A stretch of DNA of 64,000 bases from Natronomonas gomsonensis. GTDB lineage: Archaea > Halobacteriota > Halobacteria > Halobacteriales > Haloarculaceae. The notes under the pieces were generated by a model that made no database searches, was not told the origin of the DNA, and saw only the letters and a list, made by a program, of their open reading frames with translations. Positions 7,134-14,067 of the stretch are shown here, piece by piece. Positions within the stretch are counted from its first letter, which is position 1, and every line of letters begins with the position of its first letter. The translations under genes and the position numbers were made by a program. The DNA lies in contig NZ_JACAWU010000001.1 of NCBI RefSeq assembly GCF_013391635.1, forward strand, positions 1,054,001 through 1,118,000, in the 5' to 3' direction.

Positions 7134-9294
7134 CGTCTGCTGCGGCTTGCTGCTGCTGAATTCGTTCCACTGTGGCTGCTTCGTCGGTCCGCAAGTCCGC
7201 GAGGAATTCGAACAGCGTTTCGCTGTCGGTCATGCGTTCCCTGAGGATGTACTCGACGTAGCTGTGCTTGCGGTGAAACTCCGCGGTGACTTCTTCGACT
7301 GGACGGTCAGTTCGCTGTGCCAGTCGGTCGAACACTCGGAGGCCGCGACGCTCGGTCGGGTCACCAAGTTTCGGGTGGTCGTACGCGAACGACCACTCGC
7401 CGTCCGGGTGTCGCTGGCATATTTCGTTGTAATGTACCGTTCGGTCCCCGTGGGTTACCGTCCGTGTCGACCCTTCGAGTGACGCTGCTTCCGACTCCGA
7501 GAGCAACTCCACGACCTCGCCGACGTATCGCTCGCCGTCGACGTATCGCGGGAACACGACGAGGTCGATTTCCTGAAGGAGGTGGGCCGGAAGTCCCTTC
7601 TCTGCCACGCGATTGACGAGTTTTTCGACGTCTTCCGCGTGAGTCGTTCCAAGCACGCCGTGTCCGGTTTGGAGGATTTCCCCGAACGTCTCGAAGGATT
7701 CGGCTGAGTTGATCTCGGCCACTACTTCCAGGTCTGGGTTGAGGTAGTTCGTTTGAGCCATCAAATCCGCCATCGAGACGCGCTTGAACGCCTCTTGATG
7801 ATCTCGTGTGGTCAACGAGACGCCGGTTTCGTGGGGGAGATACACCTCTCTGGACCCCTCGTCGATGCTGACGGGGCGGTCCTCGTAGTCGACGAACGGC
7901 ATATGGGCGTTCATCAGGGTCGTCTTGCCGACGCCGGTCGGTCCCGAAAAGAGAACGACGCCGTGGTGTTCGTACAACATCCACAGCAACGTCACGAGTT
8001 CGGTCGGAAGCGTCCCCGATTCGACGAGGTCGACGGGAGTCAGCACGTCGGCGGCTTGTTTTCGGATAGAGATGTGTGGACCGTCCTCGGAGATGGTCGG
8101 CAGCGCGACGGCACAGCGAATCGTCTGGTCGACGCCGTTGGGGTCGAGGTTAACCTTCGCAGACGGGCGACTCGCTGATAACTCGACGCCGTCCTCTGCG
8201 GCCAGTTGTGTGACGACGTTGATGAACTCGTCTTCGTCGTCGAACTGCAGGTTCGTCGGTTCCCGGTCGCCGCCTCTCGGGACGACCTTGATGCGCTCGC
8301 CGACTCGGTTACACTCGATGTCTTCGAGGGTCGCATCCCGTATCGGAACCGTCAGTTGGCCGTAGCCAACGAGGTCACGAAGCACGTAGTACAGGAGGTC
8401 ATCGAGTCGGTCGTCGGCAAAGCGGCGGTCGACCGGCGGCACGGCGAGGTCGTACGCTGCAAGCGCGGTCCGAATCCGGTGTCGCGTGGCGTCGAGCCAC
8501 GCCCGTGTGTTCCGAGCAGTGAGTCGTCGAGAGAGGAGTTTCTTGGCTCGGTCGCGGACGACTTCCGCGCGGTCGTCCAGCGCCACGCTCGTCTCGATGC
8601 CCTCGATGCCGACCTCCCAGACTCGGGCTTTACACTCCTCGATGAGGCGGTCGTCGCCCGGCAGGCGGTCGGGTTCCAGCACCGCGTACTTCCGTTCGAA
8701 TGGGTCGCTTCCGAGCAGTCGCTCGCGGTAGCGCACGACGGGCACCTCGTAGCCGGCGAAAGAGACGGTGTATCGCTCGATGCGTTCGGCGCTGAAACGC
8801 TCGACGAACGTCGTCTCGTCGACGGTCGTATGAGCGGGCGCGTAATCGACGAGGTGGACGAGTAGTTCGCCGTCGACGATGTCGCCGACCTCGATTTCGT
8901 CATCGAGGGCGTGTGGGGTCAGCGCTCCGAGGCATTTCAATTCGGCCAGCGCGTGGTATTCGAGTCGCCGCCGGTCACTCGGCGTGCAGTCGACCAGTCG
9001 GTCGATGGCTCGTTCGTATTTCGCATCGAAGCCTTCTCGGAGGCGCTCGGCCGCCCCCTCTCTCGTCCGCGGTCGAGTCAGCTCCGCGTCACCGAAGTGG
9101 TCACGCACCGATTCGAGGCTCGCTCGACCCGTCGTCGAAAGCGATGGCTCGCGGGCGTCGTAGACGAACTGGTCGCCGTCGCTGTACACGGTTGCAACGA
9201 CGCCGTTTGTGAGTGCGTACTGGTCGTGAACGTCCGGTGCGTACCACGCGTCGGGGCTGTCCGGTGGTTCCGGTGGCGGAACGGTTGCGGCCAT
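7126..9294 (-). CDS. PilB-type secretion/pilus assembly ATPase (type II/IV family)
   Basis: 722 residues from the ATG at 9294. A long N-terminal region (about 1-300) is typical of haloarchaeal PilB proteins. The ATPase core has Walker A GPTGVGKTT near residues 448-456, an acidic Walker-B/Asp-box region EINSAESFETF and the TGHGVLGTTHAEDVEKL segment, which matches the GspE/VirB11 His box. It powers assembly of the pilin-like subunits from the cytoplasmic face through the PilC platform next door. It is the first gene of the leftward operon; an A+T-rich stretch at 9315-9350 upstream is the likely promoter. An in-frame ATG 27 codons earlier would put that A+T-rich promoter inside the gene and is rejected. 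Confidence 0.88.
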   Translation of the reverse strand: MAATVPPPEPPDSPDAWYAPDVHDQYALTNGVVATVYSDGDQFVYDAREPSLSTTGRASLESVRDHFGDAELTRPRTREGAAERLREGFDAKYERAIDRLVDCTPSDRRRLEYHALAELKCLGALTPHALDDEIEVGDIVDGELLVHLVDYAPAHTTVDETTFVERFSAERIERYTVSFAGYEVPVVRYRERLLGSDPFERKYAVLEPDRLPGDDRLIEECKARVWEVGIEGIETSVALDDRAEVVRDRAKKLLSRRLTARNTRAWLDATRHRIRTALAAYDLAVPPVDRRFADDRLDDLLYYVLRDLVGYGQLTVPIRDATLEDIECNRVGERIKVVPRGGDREPTNLQFDDEDEFINVVTQLAAEDGVELSASRPSAKVNLDPNGVDQTIRCAVALPTISEDGPHISIRKQAADVLTPVDLVESGTLPTELVTLLWMLYEHHGVVLFSGPTGVGKTTLMNAHMPFVDYEDRPVSIDEGSREVYLPHETGVSLTTRDHQEAFKRVSMADLMAQTNYLNPDLEVVAEINSAESFETFGEILQTGHGVLGTTHAEDVEKLVNRVAEKGLPAHLLQEIDLVVFPRYVDGERYVGEVVELLSESEAASLEGSTRTVTHGDRTVHYNEICQRHPDGEWSFAYDHPKLGDPTERRGLRVFDRLAQRTDRPVEEVTAEFHRKHSYVEYILRERMTDSETLFEFLADLRTDEAATVERIQQQQAAADDD

Positions 9295-9618
9295 CGGTTT
9301 GCGAGATGTTCTTTCTCTTTCTAATTTAAACGTTAGTAAATAAAAAGAAACTACTCTGCCGTACCCTGCTGTCACTGACGACGTGTGGTAGGGGCCCGAC
9401 CGCGAGTGTGCCGATGACTCCGTAATTTAACCGACCTGCTCGCCCAGCACCGCCACGCCGGGAACCCGAAGCGTCGAGTCGTGTTCGACGATGGCACCGG
9501 CGGATTCGCGGGCGCTGTTGAAGCCGGGGATCGGTCGAGTACTTTCTCTCGCCTCGTGACTCAAACACACGTTTCACCCTCGAAAATCGTTAACACCCGA
9601 AGCGCCGAACGGCGAACA

Positions 9619-10905
9619 ATGCCGCCTTCCAGACGCCGACTCCTCGAACTTACTGCGCTCTCGATGACGGCACTCGGTGGGTGTTCGGCACTCGGTGACT
9701 CGCCATCGGACGGGACGCCTACGGGGACGCCCGAGGGAACTGAAACGCCGGAGCCAACCGCGACGCCGACGGAGGAACCGGCCTTGGACCTCCTCTGTGG
9801 TGCCGGACCGCTCCCCGAGGAGGGGTGGCCGCTGTCGGAGCGCTCGGTCGGGCGGACGAACTACGCACCCGACGGCGACGGGCCGACGGAGAAACCGAGC
9901 GCGGAGTGGTCGGTGACGGCAGACCCGCCGGAACAGGGCGAGGTTCGCTTTACCCGCCCCATCGTCGCCGACGACCGCATCTACGTCGGTCGGAACGTCG
10001 TCGTTGGAACCTCCGTTCCGAAACCGGACCAGCAGTATCTGCAGGCCTACGACGCTGCGACGGGTGACCGCCTGTGGGAGTACTCGATATCGGGAACGCC
10101 GCGGACAGTCGCGACCACGGAATCGGCGGTGTTGGTCGCCGACCGGAGCGAACTCCACGCCGTCGAATACGGCGGCGAGTCAGCACGGTGGACGCACGAA
10201 CCTGACGGTGGCGTCGACGACGTACTCTCGATTCCGGACGGCGTGTTGGTCGCCTCGACGCGGGCCGACAGCGACGACACGGTCGTCGCGTTACTCTCCG
10301 ATGGCGAGGTCGAGTGGGACGTGACTGTCGACGCGTGGCTGGATTCCTCGCTCGGGTGGACCGACGGTCGGGCGTATCTCGCGACAGACGCGGCGGAACT
10401 CGTAGCTATCGACACCGACGAGGGCGAACGGTTGTGGACCCGCAACCTCCACGACCGCGAGGATAGGAACCCGGCGACGCTGCTCGTGACGCCGTGTGCG
10501 GTGTTCGTCGCGGTCGATGAAGCGCTATACGCCGCCAATCGCGACGGAGAGGTCGAGTGGTCGGTCAACAAGTCGTTCCGGGATTTGGCGACCGACGGCG
10601 AGTACATATACGGCGTCGACGGCGACGGCTACGCCCGTTCACTGTCCATCGAGGCCGGCGAGGAAGACTGGGAAGAGTTCCGTGGTGTCGTGAACGAACG
10701 CTACACTGACGGGTTCTTCGACGGGCTGGCAATCGACGACGAGACGCTGTACGCGGGAACGCTGGAGGATGGCCTCCTCGCCATCTCGACGGACTCCGGC
10801 GACGTACGGTGGGTACTCGAACGCGACCTCGACGGGGTTAGCGTGTCGGTCGTCGGCGAGACGCTCTACGCTGCGTGGGGGAATCGACTGCTCGCGTTCC
10901 GATGA
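9619..10905 (+). CDS. Tat lipoprotein with PQQ-like beta-propeller
   Basis: 428 residues from the ATG at 9619. The N-terminus has a twin-arginine signal (SRRRLLELT, 4-12) and lipobox ALGGC with the lipidated cysteine at C22. A Thr/Pro/Glu linker (about 28-60) leads to repeated PQQ-type blades with the pattern AYDAATGDRLWEYS, IDTDEGERLWTRN and ISTDSGDVRWVLE. These propellers occur in quinoprotein dehydrogenases and in BamB-type scaffold proteins; no PQQ-dehydrogenase catalytic set is recognised, so a binding or scaffold role on the outer face of the membrane is more likely. It stands alone, divergent from the pilus operon. Confidence 0.82.
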   Translation: MPPSRRRLLELTALSMTALGGCSALGDSPSDGTPTGTPEGTETPEPTATPTEEPALDLLCGAGPLPEEGWPLSERSVGRTNYAPDGDGPTEKPSAEWSVTADPPEQGEVRFTRPIVADDRIYVGRNVVVGTSVPKPDQQYLQAYDAATGDRLWEYSISGTPRTVATTESAVLVADRSELHAVEYGGESARWTHEPDGGVDDVLSIPDGVLVASTRADSDDTVVALLSDGEVEWDVTVDAWLDSSLGWTDGRAYLATDAAELVAIDTDEGERLWTRNLHDREDRNPATLLVTPCAVFVAVDEALYAANRDGEVEWSVNKSFRDLATDGEYIYGVDGDGYARSLSIEAGEEDWEEFRGVVNERYTDGFFDGLAIDDETLYAGTLEDGLLAISTDSGDVRWVLERDLDGVSVSVVGETLYAAWGNRLLAFR

Positions 10906-10942
10906 GAGCGGCCGAGTGTTGACTGCACGCTCTGAATGCCAT

Positions 10943-11037
10943 AAAACCGAAACAGTCGCGCTGTTCGAGCAGCTTGAATTCGAGTCGCTCCAAAAATACG
11001 ACGTGTTCACCCTCGCAGCGAGGTGGGGCCACGAGGA
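10943..11037 (+). pseudogene. remnant of insertion-sequence transposase N-terminus
   Basis: The frame reads KTETVALFEQLEFESLQKYD followed by VFTLAARWGHED. This resembles the N-terminus of a widespread haloarchaeal transposase (there ETLALFEHLSFEFLEEFDVF). Nothing downstream continues it: the frame runs into the neighbouring antisense gene. Only about 32 codons survive, with no terminal repeats seen. It marks an old insertion at the end of the propeller gene. Assignment is from remembered family sequence, not a search. Confidence 0.55.
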
Positions 11038-11038
11038 T

Positions 11039-11524
11039 TCAGCGCAGGTAGTGGTAGCTCACGCCGAGAACCACTCCGAACGCGATGTGTGCGAGCAGTC
11101 CCATCAGTCCGAGGTTCGGCAGCGGCGGCGGGCTGGGGAAGCCGACGGCCGACAGCCACAGCGGCATGACGACGCCAGCAGCGACCACCCAGAGAACCAC
11201 GCCGTAGGCGAGACCGAGACTGACGACGCCGCCCAGCGACTCCCCGACGGCTCCCAGCCGAGGTTGCGTCAACGCCGCGACAAAGACGATACCGAACACC
11301 GCACTAATCGACATGTGGACGACCCAGCCAGCGATTCCACCGGACAGCCCGACGAGCGCCGGAATTGCGTTCTCGATGACGGGTGTCATCAACGCCGAAA
11401 ACAGCACACCCATCACGAGTCCGCCGATCAACCCCGCTCCCACGCCGTGTTGCCACGACGAGCCGTCTCGTACTGCTCTGGTCTGTCCGAGACCCTGTGG
11501 TTCCTGTTGTGTTTCTTGTGCCAT
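11039..11524 (-). CDS. multi-pass membrane protein, unknown function
   Basis: 161 residues from the ATG at 11524 (MAQETQQEPQGLGQ). Hydrophobic segments lie at about 27-50, 56-88 and 104-160, giving four to five membrane helices, with small residues (Gly, Ala) dominating the helices (GLIGGLVMGVLFSA, GVVSLGLAYGVVLWVVAAGV). No transport or redox motif is seen. The C-terminus ends in HYLR. It may be a DUF6789-like haloarchaeal membrane protein, but this is uncertain. Its 3' end abuts the transposase remnant; its upstream region holds a perfect palindrome. Confidence 0.6.
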   Translation of the reverse strand: MAQETQQEPQGLGQTRAVRDGSSWQHGVGAGLIGGLVMGVLFSALMTPVIENAIPALVGLSGGIAGWVVHMSISAVFGIVFVAALTQPRLGAVGESLGGVVSLGLAYGVVLWVVAAGVVMPLWLSAVGFPSPPPLPNLGLMGLLAHIAFGVVLGVSYHYLR

Positions 11525-11638
11525 CACAATCACGGGGTACCGGAGGCATTCGACTCGCATAAGGCGTGCAGATAGTTCACGAAACGCCGTTTCGGCCCGT
11601 CTCGGCTTGTCTCGGCTTACCGATTTGGTCTCGCCAGC

Positions 11639-11654
11639 GCACTACCGGTAGTGC
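11639..11654. promoter_or_regulatory. perfect 16-base palindrome, possible operator
   Basis: GCACTACCGGTAGTGC is identical to its reverse complement. It sits 115 bases upstream of the leftward membrane-protein gene and about 200 bases upstream of the rightward short gene. A dimeric regulator site is the natural reading; no regulator is identified. Confidence 0.4.
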
Positions 11655-11773
11655 CTCGGTACTCCCCCTGTCAGGGATGTCGAAACACGACCCTTCTACA
11701 AAATACGGTCAGCTTTCGGTGGAGAATTCTGCCCAACAGCGGCTCTCGAGGGTGGATATACTGGTTGGCGAGT

Positions 11774-11795
11774 CCCATCCCACGGGAATGGCTGG
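11774..11795 (+). repeat. 22-base repeat, copy 1
   Basis: CCCATCCCACGGGAATGGCTGG matches the copy at 12044-12065 in 18 of 22 positions. It contains an imperfect hairpin. The two copies, in the same orientation, bracket the short gene at 11853-12002. Confidence 0.5.
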
Positions 11796-11852
11796 CAGAT
11801 TTTTTATCAGTGGTCACGATACAGTAGACGTTGGTACACAACACGACAAACT

Positions 11853-12002
11853 ATGACATTCACGCTCGAAATCAGCGACGACCTCAAGGAGCGACTGGAT
11901 AACCACCTCGAGGAGGACGAATCGCACGAGGAATTCATCGAGGAACTCGTCTCTGTATACGAGACGGAAGGTGCATTTCTCCAAGAGGGCTATTCGGAGT
12001 AA
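11853..12002 (+). CDS. 49-residue DUF7557-like protein
   Basis: Translates as a 49-residue acidic protein: a short strand TFTLEISDD, then helices ERLDNHLEEDE and HEEFIEELVSVYETEG, and a tail FLQEGYSE. The strand-helix-helix order and the length fit a ribbon-helix-helix type antitoxin or regulator; the same pattern is seen in the haloarchaeal DUF7557 family. No toxin gene is adjacent. A TATA-like element (about 11803) precedes it. It is flanked by two similar 22-base repeats, which suggests it may move as a unit. Confidence 0.7.
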   Translation: MTFTLEISDDLKERLDNHLEEDESHEEFIEELVSVYETEGAFLQEGYSE

Positions 12003-12043
12003 GTGTTCGTTCGAGTTGCGTTCGAACCGGTACAGCGCAAAAA

Positions 12044-12065
12044 CCCACCCCACAGGGGTGGCTGG
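12044..12065 (+). repeat. 22-base repeat, copy 2, with 7-bp hairpin
   Basis: CCCACCCCACAGGGGTGGCTGG holds a perfect 7-bp hairpin (CCACCCC-ACA-GGGGTGG, 12045-12061). It lies 42 bases after the stop of the 49-residue gene and could also act as its terminator. Confidence 0.5.
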
Positions 12066-12105
12066 AATCGTCGCGGCTTCGTCGACCGGGTCGACGAGCC
12101 GGGAG

Positions 12106-12525
12106 TCAGTACTCGGGTCGCTGGCCGCGAATGATGTCTCCTAACTGTTGGTGTTCGTCGGCCAGGAGCTCCGTCACGTCGTCGGCGGTGATGATTCCGA
12201 CGAGGGTATCGCCCTCACAGACGGGGAGTCGTCGGATTCCGTGGTCCGCCATCATCGTGGTCGCCTCGTAGAACCCGGCGTCGGGTTCGGCTGTCTGGAG
12301 GTCACTGGTCATCACGTCTTCGGCGGTCTGTTCGGTCGGGTCGCTTCCCGCACCGATGACGCGGACGGCTAGGTCTCGGTCCGTGACGATTCCGACGGCC
12401 GCCTCGTCGTTCGTAATCACGACGCTCCCGACGTTCTCCTCGTCCATGGTCGTTGCGAGTTCGGTGACGGGGGTATCCGTATCGGCCGTCACGGCATCGC
12501 TTCGAGCGAGGTCTTCGATTGGCAT
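12106..12525 (-). CDS. tandem CBS-domain protein
   Basis: 139 residues made of two CBS domains and little else: about 8-62 (TDTPVTELATTMDEENVGSV, GIVTDRDLAVRV) and 74-128 (EATTMMADHGIRRLPVCEG, LVGIITADDVTELL). CBS pairs bind adenosine nucleotides or SAM and regulate partner proteins; stand-alone versions are common in haloarchaea. A conserved DRD and DDV near the domain ends are typical nucleotide-contact positions. It stands alone; its promoter region contains an imperfect inverted repeat around a TATA-like sequence. Confidence 0.9.
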   Translation of the reverse strand: MPIEDLARSDAVTADTDTPVTELATTMDEENVGSVVITNDEAAVGIVTDRDLAVRVIGAGSDPTEQTAEDVMTSDLQTAEPDAGFYEATTMMADHGIRRLPVCEGDTLVGIITADDVTELLADEHQQLGDIIRGQRPEY

Positions 12526-12598
12526 TGGTTGTTACCCACAAGGAGATACGGTATCCCGCGCATAATGGGCAGTCAAGCTTCCTACAGCGTAAGAATCA

Positions 12599-12642
12599 CC
12601 ACGGGAGGTATACGGTGTGTTAATATAGCAGTCCCCCCGTGG
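12599..12642. promoter_or_regulatory. inverted repeat flanking a TATA-like element
   Basis: CCACGGGAGG at 12599-12608 is complementary in nine of ten positions to CCCCCCGTGG at 12633-12642. Between them, on the minus strand, lies TATATTAAC (about 12620-12628), a plausible TATA box for the CBS gene, about 95-100 bases upstream of its start. Confidence 0.4.
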
Positions 12643-12702
12643 CCTCACCGAATCTGTCGAGGTGTTCGACTCGTCTTCCTACGCCGACATCGGTCGTAAC
12701 CG

Positions 12703-13551
12703 TCAGGCCCGTTCCGACGTCGGTTTTCGAGCCTCGATGGTCGCCGAGACGACGTACTCGCTCAGGTCGCGCTCGTCGTCCCACTCGCTGATGAACTCGG
12801 CGCTGTCGTCTTTCGGCGCGACGCGAGCGTCGACGAATCCGGCGTCGTCGAGCAGCCGCTCGATTGTCTCGATGGGCGATGCACCGGCGACACAGGCTGC
12901 CAGTGAGTCCGGGTCCTCCCGGACGGCGTCGGGAAGCGACGCGGTCAGCACCACGTCGGAGATGGCCAGCCGTCCACCGGGGGCCAGCACGCGGAACGCC
13001 TCCCTGAACACCTGCGCTTTGGCCGGCGAGAGATTGACGACGCAGTTCGAGATGACGACGTCGACGCTTCGGTCAGCTACGGGGAGGTGTTCGATTTCGC
13101 CGAGTCGGAACTCCACGTTCGTCGCATCGTTTTTCTCGACGTTCTCGCGAGCTTTTCCGACCATCTCGGGGGTCATGTCGACGCCGATGACCTGCCCTTC
13201 CTCACCGACTTCACGTGCGGCGAGGAAGCAGTCGAACCCGGCTCCCGAACCCAGATCGAGAACCGTCTCGCCCGGTTCGAGGTCGGCGATAGCCTTGGGA
13301 TTCCCGCACCCGAGGCCGAGGTCCGCACCCTTGGCGACCGCCTCGATATCGTCGGCGGCGTATCCGAGTCGCTCGCTGTCCGTCCCCATCGAATCGTCAC
13401 AGCAGGCGTCCGCGCTCCCTGCCGTGTCAGAACAGCAGGACGTCCCGCCGTCGTCGATGGCGATGTCGGCGTACCGCTCCCGGACGAGGCGGCGCTGTGC
13501 GTCGGCGTCGCGGTCGGGCGAGGAGTCCTCGGAGGGCGGTGTCTCACTCAT
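12703..13551 (-). CDS. arsM: arsenite S-adenosylmethionine methyltransferase
   Basis: 282 residues from MSETPPSED. The SAM-binding motif DLGSGAG is at 99-105. The arsenic-binding cysteines of the ArsM family are present: C82 in LGCGNP, C170 in SNCVVNLS and C220 in AACVAGA. Two extra cysteine pairs (C39-C40 and C50-C51) sit in the N-terminal segment. ArsM converts As(III) to methylated, partly volatile species in the cytoplasm. Its ATG overlaps the end of arsR by eight bases (ATGAGTGA), so the repressor and enzyme are coupled and the pair should be induced by arsenite. Confidence 0.93.
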   Translation of the reverse strand: MSETPPSEDSSPDRDADAQRRLVRERYADIAIDDGGTSCCSDTAGSADACCDDSMGTDSERLGYAADDIEAVAKGADLGLGCGNPKAIADLEPGETVLDLGSGAGFDCFLAAREVGEEGQVIGVDMTPEMVGKARENVEKNDATNVEFRLGEIEHLPVADRSVDVVISNCVVNLSPAKAQVFREAFRVLAPGGRLAISDVVLTASLPDAVREDPDSLAACVAGASPIETIERLLDDAGFVDARVAPKDDSAEFISEWDDERDLSEYVVSATIEARKPTSERA

Positions 13552-13921
13552 CGTCGGTCCTGAGTGCGTCAAGCGTCTCGACGAGCTGTTCGGCGTCGTC
13601 GGTCAGGCTGTAGTATCGCCAGGACCCCTCTTTCCGGCGAGTTACCAGCCCCGCGGAGTACAGGCGTGAGAGGGCCTGACTGACCGCGCTCTGACTGAGT
13701 CCGACCGCGGCTTCGAGGTCGCAGACGCAGACGTCGCTCTCGGCAGCGCGGATGCGACGAACCAGTTCGTACCGGGTGTCGTTGCCCAGCGCCGACAGCA
13801 ACTGCACGTCCGCGACGACTGCGTCTTCCTCGATTTCGGGTACGTCCGCACAGCACGCAGTCCCGGCTGTTCCCTCGGACTGCTCGGCCCGTGAGATCGG
13901 GTCGGTGGCATCTCGACTCAT
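13544..13921 (-). CDS. arsR: ArsR-family arsenic-responsive repressor
   Basis: 125 residues from MSRDATDP. A winged helix-turn-helix spans about 38-115, with recognition helix SQSAVSQALSRLYSAG. The metalloid site is the ArsR-type CVCDL. Another CC pair near the N-terminus (TACCADVPE) resembles the variable extra ligands of ArsR proteins. The protein should release DNA when As(III) or Sb(III) binds. It is the first gene of arsR-arsM. A near-palindrome between its TATA box and ATG is the likely operator. An upstream in-frame ATG would lie inside that promoter and is rejected. Confidence 0.92.
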   Translation of the reverse strand: MSRDATDPISRAEQSEGTAGTACCADVPEIEEDAVVADVQLLSALGNDTRYELVRRIRAAESDVCVCDLEAAVGLSQSAVSQALSRLYSAGLVTRRKEGSWRYYSLTDDAEQLVETLDALRTDDE

Positions 13922-13930
13922 AGTAGTAAA

Positions 13931-13957
13931 TGCTAATATAAGCATATTCTAATATAG
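13931..13957 (-). promoter_or_regulatory. arsR promoter and candidate ArsR operator
   Basis: On the minus strand CTATATTAG (13949-13957) is a TATA box centred about 31 bases before the arsR ATG, giving a leaderless or near-leaderless transcript. TGCTAATATAAGCA (13931-13944) is palindromic at 12 of 14 positions and covers the expected transcription start, so binding there would block initiation. Confidence 0.6.
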
Positions 13958-14067
13958 TCGTTGCGGTAGTCGACGGGGTGTCGGTAGCCGGACGGGCAGA
14001 TTCCCCAAGGGCGGTTTTTACGTATCGACTAGCGTTCCGAAACTGATTCGTGCTCCCCCGAAAAGGT

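Larger units (their letters stand above)
11525..11852. other. 328-base intergenic region with palindrome and repeats
   Basis: No gene is seen. Structures present are a tandem pair of GTCTCGGCTT (11599-11608 and 11609-11618), a perfect 16-base palindrome (11639-11654), a 22-base repeat (11774-11795) related to one at 12044-12065, and a TATA-like ATTTTTTATC near 11803 that would serve the short gene at 11853. Confidence 0.5.
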
